Shown piece after piece: positions 1 through 10,612 of a stretch of DNA of 64,000 nt. A model generated the notes under the pieces. The model ran no database searches, was not told the origin of the DNA, and saw nothing but the letters and a program-made list of their open reading frames with translations. Origin of the DNA: Rhododendron vialii (lineage: Eukaryota; Streptophyta; Magnoliopsida; Ericales; Ericaceae); NCBI RefSeq assembly GCF_030253575.1, contig NC_080569.1:9119501-9183500 (forward strand). Reading direction: 5' to 3'. The translations under genes and the position numbers were made by a program. Each line of letters begins with the position of its first letter. The stretch's first letter is position 1.

Positions 1-998
1 ATGTGAGATTCTATTTCCTTAACATCCTCCCTCACGTGCAGCCGCGTTTGAGGTCTGTCACGTGTAGACACTTTTGGGTCCTATCATCGTGCAGCCTTTT
101 TGCTGGTCTGTCATCGTGGGATGTAGATTGTTAATTTTTAAAATGTGGGGTGGAACGGGCCCCGCTTTGATATCATCATCTCAAAACCAATTGGCAATGA
201 GTGGAGAGGTCCCAAATGTTATTAAGTGATCACTCATTCCACTCCCAAGCATTGTGGAATTCTATTTCCTTTAACATGTAAAATAGCCAGGGAGGTCTAA
301 ATTAAATCATAATGGGAGCGCGTGAGTGTGAGAGACACTTTCTTTCGTAAACATCTCTAAGGTCTACATTAAGTCATATAATGCACGTGTGTGATCGTGA
401 GAGTCAAACTCTCTTTCGTAAACATTTCAAACTTCTAAAACTCGTGGGAGCGACAATAGAGAGCGGAAGCGTATAACGAGAATTTTAAAAATCGGAGCTC
501 AGGGTCCTTTCTGGATGATCATGCGACTAGGGCCCAAATCAAGTTAGGTATCAAATTACTACAACTTTTCAGAACGAGGTTTGGGTTGGTCTTCTTTTTG
601 GGCTCCAACTTTTGAACTGAACTGAATAGCTTACTCATGAAGCTATGGAATGGGCTTCGATCTAACAAAATATACTCCATGTAATATAATATATATGATC
701 CATTTGTATATTATGGTTCAAATATTCAAAATCCGGTACTCCTAGCTATCTGATCAAACAATCAATGTCCATGTACAGGTAAAAACAAAACCGAAACCAA
801 CTCATCAGTCATCACCGTACAAGTAAACATAATTATTGCAACACTCTTTGAGATGAAAATTATCTTTCCATGTTGATTTAATAGTACGAATTATACAACA
901 CAAATGTGACTCTCTTTTCTTGTTTTTCATCTTGTACCTATTCCTTTCACGTCTCCTTTTCTGAACCCTACAACAGAAACAAAATCTTCTCTTTTAGA
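1..998. other. Intergenic DNA, no gene seen
   Basis: No convincing coding exon is visible on either strand. The stretch at about 365-440 resembles 30577-30652 in the same orientation (shared words include 'cataatgcac' and 'gtaaacatttcaaact'), so part of this spacer is a dispersed repeat. Confidence 0.6.
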
Positions 999-1381
999 CT
1001 ATGTTTCGATGGCAGGTATCTCAGGAGGAAAATGGAATGAGAAATGTGATTCTGAAACTCTAATATATTTATGTTTGTGAAGAGTTGGAATGAAAATGAG
1101 ATTACTAATCTCTCAATCTAGGAGGAATCACATTCCTGAATACAAGAGGAATCTGATCCCTCCCACCTCCCATGGAAATCTTGGATTCCTGATCCAATCA
1201 ATATAAAAAGAAAACGTTTGACTTTAGGATATTTTCAAAATAAATGATTCTTAAAAAAGATTACTTAATTAATCCAAACGTCAGAATATATATAATTACC
1301 CAGAGTATCGAATTACTAGGAATTTGATTCTTGATAATCAAATTTCTATTTCTGCAAAAGATTACGGACATCCAAACTGAG
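999..1381. mobile_element. MITE with short terminal inverted repeats
   Basis: The left end reads CTATGTTTCGATGGCAGGTA and the right end, reverse-complemented, reads CTCAGTTTGGATGTCCGTAA; the two match at most positions. The roughly 380-bp interior is AT-rich and non-coding. I see no clean target-site duplication, so the superfamily is not assigned. Confidence 0.6.
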
Positions 1382-1557
1382 GCTTACGGCTTTGCTTCTA
1401 TAATTTGCTCTATTTCCTCCCCCTTCACAGTGGGCTGAGTTGTTTTAATTGGGCCATTGTATCCAATATCCATGACCATATGCACTCAGTTTGGAAACAG
1501 TTGATTTGGTCCAACCCTGTTCAGAAAAATCGAGATAATGTTCAAGTGAAGGTGGTA

Positions 1558-1690
1558 GAAGTTTGGAGAAGATACTGGAGGTACCTATCTATATCTATCT
1601 CTATCTATATCTACTAAAACCTAACAAAAAAATTGAAATGGACCCCACGGCCATGGTGAGAGAAGACCGAAGAAAGTACCAGAATCCTCT
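1558..1690 (+). promoter_or_regulatory. Heat-shock-element-like motifs upstream of the small HSP gene
   Basis: GAA-N2-TTG-N2-GAA at 1558-1570 is a one-mismatch heat-shock element. Nearer the gene, GAA triplets at 1662, 1672 and 1682 lie exactly 10 bp apart, the spacing of a gap-type element in which the intervening inverted units are weak. Both lie upstream of the TATA box at 1758. The function is inferred from the motif and the gene identity. Confidence 0.45.
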
Positions 1691-1757
1691 ATTTGATTAA
1701 TCTCTAAATCCACTCTAGCTTCTAATACCAAGGCACCAGAACCATCTTTTCCATATC

Positions 1758-1765
1758 TATAAATA
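1758..1765 (+). promoter_or_regulatory. TATA box of the small HSP gene
   Basis: TATAAATA lies about 120 bp upstream of the ATG at 1886, a usual spacing for plant class I small HSP genes with a leader of roughly 90-100 nt. Confidence 0.65.
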
Positions 1766-1885
1766 GGTACTCACTCCACTTCACTCTCATCATCAAACTC
1801 TTCAAGGCTCTCTGTCACAACGTTACATTGTGCAATCTAGCTGCTTTCTTTCTGTTCCGATCACTTCCATTATCTTCAAATTAAC

Positions 1886-2361
1886 ATGTCTCTCATTCCG
1901 AGCTTTTCGGTAACCGACGAACCAACGTCTTCGATCCGTTCTCCTTGGACGTTTGGGATCCCTTTGATGGTTTCCTCACATCTGCACTCTCCAATGTGCC
2001 AGCTTCCGCTCGTGAGACCTCTCAATTTGCTAATGCACGCATCGATTGGAAGGAGACCCCGGAGGCTCATGTCTTCAAAGCCGACCTTCCGGGGTTGAAG
2101 AAAGAAGAGGTAAAGGTGGAAGTGGAAGAGGGAAAAATTCTCCAGATAAGCGGAGAGAGGAGCAAGGAGCAAGAGGAGAAGAATGACAAGTGGCATCGCA
2201 TCGAGCGAAGCAGTGGCAAGTTCCTCCGAAGGTTCCGATTGCCAGATAACGCCAAAGTGGATCAAGTCAAGGCTAGCATGGAGGATGGAGTGCTCACTGT
2301 CACTGTGCCTAAGGAAGAGGAGAAGAAACCTGAGGCTAAGGCAATTGACATTTCTGGCTAA
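1886..2361 (+). CDS. Class I cytosolic small heat-shock protein (HSP20), frameshifted near the N-terminus
   Basis: Intronless gene for an alpha-crystallin-domain chaperone that binds unfolding proteins in the heat-stressed cytosol. The ATG at 1886 encodes MSLIPSF, the standard class I start. After the T run at 1904-1907 the reading frame shifts, and the rest of the family N-terminus ([13 protein letters not shown]) and the whole crystallin domain continue in another frame to TAA at 2359-2361. The downstream frame shows the consensus II region around [17 protein letters not shown], the consensus I motif GVLTVTVPK and a C-terminal I-x-I motif (AIDISG). One extra T would restore a normal-length protein. 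That frame has no upstream ATG, so as written the gene cannot yield the full protein. It is either a very young pseudogene or a homopolymer sequencing error; the otherwise clean frame favours one of these over old decay. Confidence 0.9.
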
Positions 2362-3725
2362 AACAAACATGTGTGTTCTTTTTTAATATTAAGAGTGTGA
2401 AATAATAGTAATAATGTTGTGTCTTGTGTGTGAGATGGTTCTAGTATGTAACTTTGCGACTTGCTTTTGAATGAATAAAAGTTTTATCTGTATTTTGGTT
2501 AATTATGCACGGATATTTGAAATTTATCTGGATTAAGTAACTAGTCAAATGTGATTCAGAATCATTCTCCGTTTCAGTACTCAATATAAGTACTTATTTT
2601 TTAAGAATGCAATTTTAAGCTCAAAAATAATATGTTTATGCAAATAATTTTTCTACCAATATGGATCTGGTTTGATAGATCTCATCAAGATCTTTTATAT
2701 GGTGCAAAAAAAATCGAAAAATTATTTTTCATTTACATTATTTTTAAGTTTGAAAATGTAAAATAAGTACTTATTTTTTAAGAAAGTGTTCTGGAACTGG
2801 GCCTCAGAGTCCCAACAATATCAGACGAGTGTACGCTCAAGTTGATAACCAAACATGTTTCCTCAGGAAAATTATTCAGCGTCCTTTTTTTTGCTCGGCG
2901 ATTTTTTTTTTTGTAATCTTCAAAAATTGTTACAAAGATTAAAAGAACACGGATTCAAGGATTTGAGACCAAAATTCGAGATTGATAAGAAGCCAACCAA
3001 AGAAAATTATTCATCGTCCTTGGTGGTGACCAAATCCCTTTATTCACCACAAGATAAAGTGTGTGCATTCCTCCACAGCTTGAAAAAAAATGTATCACTC
3101 ATTTCATTTCCAATGAATTAGCGTGCGTCACATTTTACTTTTAATTTTTTTTAAAAAAGAAATCTAATCTATTATCCACGTTGAAAAGGAGACGAGCTGT
3201 AACGTTCATCTTTATCTTTTTTTATTTTGAATTGCTGGAAACGTAAAGTTTATCTTGTCATGGATTTTTAAACATGGACGCACGGATGCTCGGATTAAAT
3301 CCGAACTTTTATAAATTTGAGCCGCTCATTATTCAAATTAAAATTCTAGTCATTCATTATCAAGATGAACAACTGGTTCAGCCACTTTAGTGTGGGGTGC
3401 ACTAAATTACCCCGGGTACCGATTTCAATGCAAGCTTTCGATTACTTAAAACTAGTGTTTGTGTTAGTTTGATGTACGAGATAAAAAAAACTACATTGGT
3501 TTTTCCTTGTCCCGTGCATGCATAACGCTAGTTGAAAAAAAGATAGTTTAACATTTTCTTTAATCTCATGTTCAATGCACACCGGTACTGATTTTATTAT
3601 ATGCACCGAAAAATATATGAGTGAAAAATAAATTTGAAGTATCATATGACAAGAGGATAGAGTAATTTTTCCTCCAAATTTAAACCCCACGTCTCTCTCC
3701 CTCCCTCTCTCAGTTTACTCTTTCT
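2362..3725. other. Intergenic DNA 3' of the small HSP gene
   Basis: AT-rich sequence with no gene. The words 'aagtacttattttttaag' occur at about 2590 and again at about 2765 in the same orientation, bracketing a repeat-like segment. A polyadenylation-like 'aataaa' lies near 2473-2478, suitable for the HSP transcript. Confidence 0.5.
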
Positions 3726-4381
3726 AGGGCTGTAAATGAACTGAGCCATTCGCGAACTGTTCGAGGCTCGGTTCGGTAAGAGCTCGTTCGAGTTCGATTC
3801 GTCTGCTAAACGAACTGAACCTGAACCTCAATTCTAGGCTCGTTCCGTAAATGAGCCAAACCTGAGCCTAACGGTATTCGGCTCGGTTAGGTTCGCGAAC
3901 TTATACTTAAATTTAATTAATAATTCAATAGGGGTCTATTTGTAAATGTAAAAAATTTGAAGGTTGTATATATAATTCAATACTTATTTTTCTTTCAAAT
4001 TCTATACGATCAATGAGAGAGTTTGGATTCGCTTGAGTTTAATGAGCTGAGCCGAATCAAACCTGAGTCTTGACGAGCTCAATTCGAGCTTAGATTCGAC
4101 TCAGCTCGATTCATTTGAGTTTAACGAGCCAAACTCGAGCCAAGATGTTCAAGTTCGAATTGAACCCGAGCTGAATCCGAGCCGAACTCGAGCCAGACAA
4201 GTATCTTAATGAACCTAACCGAGCCGAACCCGAGCTTTGAAAAATTTTAACGAGCCGAACTCGAGCCAAGTTGTTCAGGTTCGAATCGAACCCGAGCCGA
4301 ACCCGAGCCGAACTCATACCTTAACGAACCCGAGCCGAACTTAACAGGGTTCGGCTCGATTCGGTTCGTTTACAACCCTAA
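3726..4381. mobile_element. Non-autonomous element rich in GAGCCGAA/TTCGGCTC words
   Basis: The left end AGGGCTGTAAATGAAC and the right end (reverse complement AGGGTTGTAAACGAAC) form terminal inverted repeats. The interior is a degenerate run of 'gagccgaactcgagcc'. Flanks 'actctttct' and 'actctctct' could be a 9-bp target duplication with one mismatch. A short relative lies at about 40443-40566. Confidence 0.65.
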
Positions 4382-4599
4382 CTCTCTCTCTCTTAAAAAA
4401 ATAAAAAAATTTAAAAAAATTAGGAAAAAGGGTTTGGATGAATTTAAATAATTACTGTGTAAGATTTCCAAGTTCCAAGCAGTACTGTCAAACGAAGCTT
4501 GGAGCTTCTTCTCGGTTCTCCCGCCTCTCCATCACCACCGACAACCCATATCGCAGTCTCCTCAAAATGGCTTCATCAACCATAAACCGAAAATTGCTA

Positions 4600-5975
4600 T
4601 TCCCCCCCCCCCCTGACACACCCCCCCCCCCCCCGGCCCCACCTCCCTTTTCCCATTCTACCCCCCTCTCTTCTCTCTCTCTCTCTCTCTCTCTCTTTTC
4701 TTTCTTTCTTTCTTTTTTTCTTTACCGTTTGGTTTTTTTTTTTTCTTTTTCTTTTCAGTTTCAGTTTCGTTTTTTTTTTTCATTTTATTTTCAGTTTCTT
4801 TTTTTTTTTCATTTTATTTCCTTTTCGTTCTTTCCAGTTTGAATTTTTTTCTCTCTTTAATAATAGGTTCAAGTCTAATTTTAGGCTTTGTAAAGTAATT
4901 GAGAGAAAAAAAAAGTGTTTTAATTGATCATGTTTATCCGACTGTTTTATTTTTATTTTTTTGACCTTTATAGATTAAAAAATATAGTTACTAAAATAAG
5001 TGTTTCAATTTTCAATCCGTTTGAACCGGTGCAAAGTTGTTATTTTTCTGATCATTTCATCCTAAATGGATCTAGTAAATTTTTGGCTCCAAGGCCTTTC
5101 AATGGACACCCTAAGAGAGTTTTGAAACTAAATAATGAGTCTTAGGGTATTTGTTGAAAGGCCTTAAACCAAAAAATTCATTATGACCATTTAAAATAAA
5201 ATAATAATAAAAACGATCTTTGCTCTGATTTAACTGAATTGAAAATTAAAACACTTAATTCTTGAATTATATTTTTAAATATACAAATGGTGTATTTATA
5301 GAAATTAAATAAATAAGGTATAAGTAATTAAATAAAAAAATAAATGAAAAAATAGGTGGGACCCGGGGGGCTCAACTGCCCTCATTGGCACAGTAGCCCC
5401 TACGAAGCCCCTAAAACGTTTCCGTTTTAGTTATAAAAAAAATAGAAACCAGCCATTTGCAATCCTATGGAGTAGAGACGTGATTTGAAGCAACATACTA
5501 CTGAATCAGTTAAGAGGATTTATGCTAAATAATAGTTAACAAATTTATTAAATTGTACTATAGTTAAAAAAAAGTAATCCTAAATATAACATTTGTATTT
5601 TGGATTAGTATGTCGTTTGCAAAATACATTTCGTAATTAGTTCCCGAACACTAATTGTAATCTTAATTGAAAATAGAATTTGAGTTAACCAAAAAAAAAA
5701 AAGAAGGGAGGTAAATGGGAAAAGAAACAAATAAAGAAAATAATTGAAAAAAAAAAAGATTCAAAGTGGAAGGAATAAAAGGAAATAAAGAGAAAAAAAA
5801 CGAAAAAAAAAAATCCAGCCGAAAAGAAACAAAAAGAAAATAAAGAGGGAAAAAGAAAAAAAAAAGTAAATGGGAGGAGGGAGGGGCAGGAGAAGTAAAA
5901 TGGGGGGAGGGGAGGGGGTAATATGGGAAATGGGGTGTGGGGCCGGGGGGGGTGGGGTGTCAGGGGGGGGGGGAA
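4600..5975. mobile_element. Inverted-repeat (foldback) insertion inside DUF674 copy 1
   Basis: The left arm (about 4600-4890) begins with a C run, CTGACAC, another C run and GGCCCCAC, then a pyrimidine-rich tract. The right arm (about 5700-5975) is its imperfect reverse complement, ending GTGTCAG plus a G run. The arms enclose a weaker palindrome (about 4920-5290) and a GC-rich stretch at 5350-5485 that resembles the arms of the palindrome at 42.2-43.1 kb. No coding capacity and no clear target duplication are visible. Confidence 0.75.
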
Positions 5976-6804
5976 AAGGTCTACGCCGAGGCCAAGAAGG
6001 ACTTTGTCGACTTCCTCTTCGGCCTCTTAGAGCTTCCAATCGGCACCGTCTTGTCCCTCCTCGTCAACCGGGGCAAGTCCGGACCCGGGTCCTTGGCCAA
6101 AATCCACGCCAGTGTCAAAACACTGGACGGTGACTATCTCCAATCGGATCGAACCCGTGACTCCCTATTGAGCCCCACGATCGTTGATGATCCAAACAAG
6201 TCTAACAAGGCTAATCCCACTCCTCTCCTGAAGCAATTGGCATACCCACAGCAGAATTATCTCTATTCTTCCTACAGTTATTCATCTTCTTCGAGGAAGG
6301 ACGTGGTGGAAGGGCATGTCAAGGGAGTGGTGACTTACATGGTTATGGATGATCTAACGGTGAAAACCATGTCCACCATTTCCAGTATTTCGATTCTTAA
6401 TAATATGCGGGTCAAGGATTTTGGGTCTTTGGTTGAGAAGAGTGTGGTGGTTGACATGAACAAGGTTTTCTACACATCTTTTTTTTTTTTTTAAATTTTG
6501 ACAGACACTAGATATTAGTACGGCTATGTCAACGTCATTTTATCTACTTGAACATGAGACCTCACACACTTGAGACCCCTCACACACTGGCACCTAAGTG
6601 CCCATTCTGAGCTATTGCTCTGGGTCCTTTTACAGCATCTGTTTGAGCTTCTTGGTGTGGTTGTTTAAGAGTTGATTAAAAAGATGTGGGTTTTTGTTTT
6701 TTTCTCTTTGTATTGTTGTTTGGGTCATAGGGTTTGGAGCTGTTGAAGGTCTCCTTTGAGTCTACCACAGTCCTCTCAGATGTGTTCCTCCCAGCAGTGC
6801 AGTT

Positions 6805-7496
6805 TGTTGGAAATTTTACGAAATTTCAGATGAATGAAATCGGGGCTACCGGAGGGTCTCTCGAGGCAACAGAGCATGTACCGGGTTCGTTGTATCTGGA
6901 CGCTCCATAATCAATAGACGTATTGATGTGTGAGATTTTGTAACTCCCGTAACCCCTCCCCATGATGGCCATGATGATGTATTATTCAGCAATTGATGGC
7001 TGTTTTATTCTTGTAACCTCCAAGCATTTGATGGCAGCATAATGGCTGAATTCATTTCAGCAATTGATGGCTGCATTCATCCCTTCTTCCTCCTCCACTC
7101 TATATAAAGGAGGCTCACGTTTTGGAGGAAGAATCAGAAAATTTCAGCCCTTCCAATAATTCCAGCATATTGTTCTTTGAGAGAGAGTGACAGGCGGTAG
7201 TCAGTTCGCCAAGGTGGTCGACGGCGGTGTTCCGACGGCTTGCGGTTTAGCCGAGCCAACCCTGGGAGGAAGACGCCGAACAAGAACCTACAACACCGAC
7301 GGTAGGCGGCGAATTTTTCTTAAAGAAACTGTGGTATCACACAGGACTCGGTTCGATCCTACGAAATCTGTTTATATCTCGTCTTTATTTTCTGTCCACT
7401 GTTATTGTTTTTGTAATTTGATTTAATCTTGTAATTGTAATTGTTATCAATGAAACAGTTCTCTGGATTTTTGCTTTTTGCCGAATTTTCCCAACA
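6805..7496 (+). mobile_element. Solo LTR inserted in DUF674 copy 1 exon 2
   Basis: The 692-bp element begins TGTTGGAAATTTTAC and ends TTTTCCCAACA, the TG...CA inverted ends of an LTR retrotransposon. It is flanked by the perfect 5-bp duplication CAGTT (6800-6804 and 7497-7501). A TATATAAAGG promoter box lies near 7101. No internal retroviral-type coding region is present, so this is a solo LTR left by recombination. The ends are Copia-like but the superfamily is not proven. Confidence 0.88.
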
Positions 7497-7529
7497 CAGT
7501 TTCCTTCTACTTCTGGCAAAAGGGGAAGG

Positions 7530-9502
7530 GTATGCTATTTTTAACATCAGTACATCGTTGATTATGGCAATGTCCCATTTTATGAGTGGGATGCATAGTT
7601 AGGACGGTAATTTCTAGGCCTATGGAACTTAACTCCATAATTGTCGAAACAAATCCGAGGACTTTCAGGCTTTTTCTCATCTAATGGACTAGTTGGGTTT
7701 TCTACTAGTTATGTCGAAGGCTATGACTGTGAATGGTTCTTCAATTTTGGTCGTTAGAAGTATTAAGCTCGATTGAAGAATGAAGAGAGGGTGTCATGAG
7801 GAGATGTTGAGGTATAATTGAGAGGATCGGGTTTATCAGGTGGTTGGATAACTGGCAAGTTGACTTGTGTGATTCATTGTATCACAATGGTCATATCAAT
7901 GTACTGAAAGAAATGAGGGCGAGGTAGAGCAAGAGAGAAAGGAACCCATATGTGAGAGTGTATATAGATTCTGTGGTTAATTGAAACCTATATAGTGTAC
8001 AATTTTTCTACTCTCTCCCGCCCTCATTGGTTTCTCACTACGCAGCTGGCAAACCCGGACTCTTTGAAGAGTTTTGACTTTTCGTGATGTGAAAGTTTTT
8101 CTGTTAAGTCTAGTGGATATTTGCATCTGGATTTTGGACACTACACCCAGTCCTATGGGATTAAGTTACAGTGTTACACCAATACATAGGTTATAATGTT
8201 AAATCCAGACAGTCTATGCCAGCCCTATTTGATTAAGTTAACCCCATTTGCAGGTTAAGACTATATCCAAACACACTATGCCATCACCTTTGAATTGTGT
8301 GCATTACTGTCCAATGTGACCTAATTGGATGTTATGGATAACAATCAGATGGTGATTCACAGCATTGCTGAACGAGTTTAGTTGCTCGTCACACAGGTTA
8401 TGGCATGGCATGCAACAAAACCAAGCTTGGGATGTTAAAACCTTTTATGGCTTTTGTAACTAAAGTAGGAAAACTCTGTATTTAGAAGTGTTGACGCGGA
8501 TGTTTGTAATTACAGGCTGAGGTCATTGACATTGAGTCAAACCTGAGAAGTTTGGAACAAATAGTCTGACTGACTTGTTTGGCCGTGTTTTCTTCTTTCT
8601 CTTGTGCATTTTTCTTTAGCTCTCAATTTGAACTATAGTCCTACCAGTTGAAAACCTTAACAGGTATTAAGTAAACATAAGCTGATAAAGTTGATAGGAA
8701 CTTACAGAAGAGGTCCCGTCCACTATTTATTCGATCAAGTTCAAGGCAGGCATAAAAAGAGCAGGGCCATGTGAGTACCGACTTTTCTTCCTCTGTTTCT
8801 CCCGGGCTTTTTGTTAGGAGAACACTTGTTAAGTCGTTATCTGTTTCCTATTAAGTTTGCCATCCAATAGGTCGACCCCTCCATTCCTTTTATGATTTTA
8901 TCCATTGTTGTGTTGTGTGTTTGGCATCAAATTATTGAAAGCATCTCCATCATTCCAAGCAGAAATTTCATCTGTAGCAGTGTGGCTGTGGAGTTTGCAA
9001 AATTACGAGGTTATGTTTTGGTTCGAAATGGAAGGATCACCAGAGGTCCAGAGTCACGTCATTCAAAATGCGTAGTTTGTGAAAATAGTCTTTTTGCATA
9101 GCATGACCCAAATCACATGTTTGTGTGTAGGAAAAGTGGTGGTACCTTTGTATGTGTTTGGTCTTTGCCAATGTTTTACTCTCTCTTTTTGTGAACAGAT
9201 TTGTCAATGATTTATGAATAGACCTGGTATTTGATCTAAACTTCAACTTCACTTTGTACTTTGGTAATGAAAATACTTCTTGGAGTTATCCTAACCATAC
9301 CGGTCCAAACCGAGTTTTAAGTGCCAATCAATTGGGATTTTTGGGTTTATTTTCCTAACCTTAAAAATATTCTCCGAGGATTTTCTTGCCTTGATGCATA
9401 GCCTGTTGTGTCAATTGAGGAAGCATTTCTTGTTAATTACCTTGTATATAGTCTCCTTACCATTACTCTTTCCTTTTATGTGAGTGTGTCATTATCTCGC
9501 AG
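7530..9502 (+). other. Former intron 2 of DUF674 copy 1
   Basis: Non-coding stretch bounded by the donor GTATGC (7530) and the acceptor ctcgcAG (9501-9502). It is recognisably related to intron 2 of copy 3 (20149-21540), for example around 8520-8660 versus 20690-20850. I see no separate gene in it. Confidence 0.6.
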
Positions 9503-9807
9503 AATGCTTGAAGGAAGCTAGCTTTTGAAGCAAGAAGTAATGTTTCTGCAGCAGAATGTAGGGTCGACTTGACCAGGAAGCCTGATTTCAATCCATGTTA
9601 GTATGGGCTAGCTTTAGATTGTACATGTTCTGTTCCAATGTGCCTGTCACAGTGGTTAAAAACAATACTCCTATGTGATAGAGCTTCACTTTGATCCTAT
9701 ATTGCTTTGTTCAGATCATAGCTTACCTAAATTGTTGCAAGTTTTATGTTAGGATTGTTTCAGTTGTCCCAATTGATTGCAATATGCACAACAGCGTCCA
9801 CAACGTT

Positions 9808-10225
9808 GGATCTGGCTCCTCTCCATTTCTCCAAATGGATTGGCGGGGTCTAATCCAAGCCCACTTTGGGATCTTTTCGGAGCCCACTCAATGATCGGAT
9901 TGGTTCACATTTTAGATCTCAATAAACCACTTCTAATGCGAAAAATCACGTTGATTGCCGATGAGTATAGTTTAGAAATCAATTTATCTTTAAAAGAAGA
10001 GATTGCAACACGAGTGCAACAAATTTATCTTATTTATCTCAAGATAAATATATACTGCAATCATATCAATGATTTCCGATCAATCTGATTTTTCATATGA
10101 TTGATGTTCTCGATGAGATTTAAAGTATGAACAAATCTAGATCATCAAGTTGGGTCCAAAAAGGTCCCAAATGAGCTTGAATTGGATCCTCTATTCCTTA
10201 AGAGGATTGAAGAGGTGCCAAATCC
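9808..10225. mobile_element. MITE with GGATCTGGCTCCTCT ends
   Basis: The left end GGATCTGGCTCCTCTCC is matched by the right end, reverse complement GGATTTGGCACCTCTTC. The interior is AT-rich and non-coding. The 9512-9807 flank holds the tail of the DUF674 copy 1 transcript region and nothing else I recognise. Confidence 0.55.
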
Positions 10226-10376
10226 GTAGTTATATTCTAGCTGCTCAAGTGATAACATTATGTCCTTTTAAGGTGCAACCGTATTGATCTGGTTCAAGTT
10301 TATTCCAGTGGTGAAAGCACTTGAAGTTCTGGGCAGCAGCTGCATGTATGGGCCCAATAATGCATTCTTGTTAATA

Positions 10377-10612
10377 CTCCCTCCATCTCATAAAGTTAGT
10401 CTCTTATGAAATTACGTGCAATTTTCGAACTTAAAAATGATGTATCTACCAAAATAAATTTTCAATTTTTTTTGCACCATTCAAAAGATCTCATAGAGGT
10501 CTATTAAATAAGATCCATATTGCACAAAAAATTATTTCGGTAAGTACATTATTTTTAAACTTAAAAATTGTACGTAATTTTATAGGGGACTAACTTTGCG
10601 GGACAGAGGGAG
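10377..10612. mobile_element. Stowaway-type MITE
   Basis: Terminal inverted repeats CTCCCTCCATCTCATAAAG and (reverse complement) CTCCCTCTGTCCCGCAAAG are flanked by TA on both sides (10375-10376, 10613-10614), the Tc1/mariner Stowaway hallmark. Confidence 0.8.

Larger units (their letters stand above)
4567..9511 (+). pseudogene. DUF674-family gene, copy 1, broken by two insertions
   Basis: The plant-specific DUF674 family has no established biochemical role. The true start appears to be the ATG at 4567 (MASSTINRKLL, matching the N-termini of copies 2 and 3). After CTA at 4597-4599 the frame runs into an inverted-repeat insertion, and DUF674 sequence resumes near 5976 with KVYAEAKKDFVDFLFGLLE; about six codons seen in the other copies are missing at the junction. 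Exon 1 ends at 6464 (AAG|GT, phase 0), intron 1 is 6465-6730, and exon 2 starts at 6731 (GLELLKVSFES). Exon 2 is interrupted at 6804 by a solo LTR and continues 7502-7529, ending AGG|GTATGC as in copy 3. A last exon begins at 9503 (AAT GCT TGA). Apart from the insertions the frame is open, so the damage looks recent. As the sequence stands, translation from 6731 would stop at 6908 inside the LTR. Confidence 0.85.

Noticed and set aside
4438-4842. 134-residue open frame rich in Pro, Ser and Phe
   Set aside because: Only its first part, from the ATG at 4567, is real DUF674 sequence; the rest is translation of the C-run and pyrimidine-rich arm of the foldback insertion.
6731-6910. DUF674 copy 1 ending at the TAA at 6908
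   Set aside because: Everything after 6804 belongs to the inserted LTR; the family exon continues at 7502.
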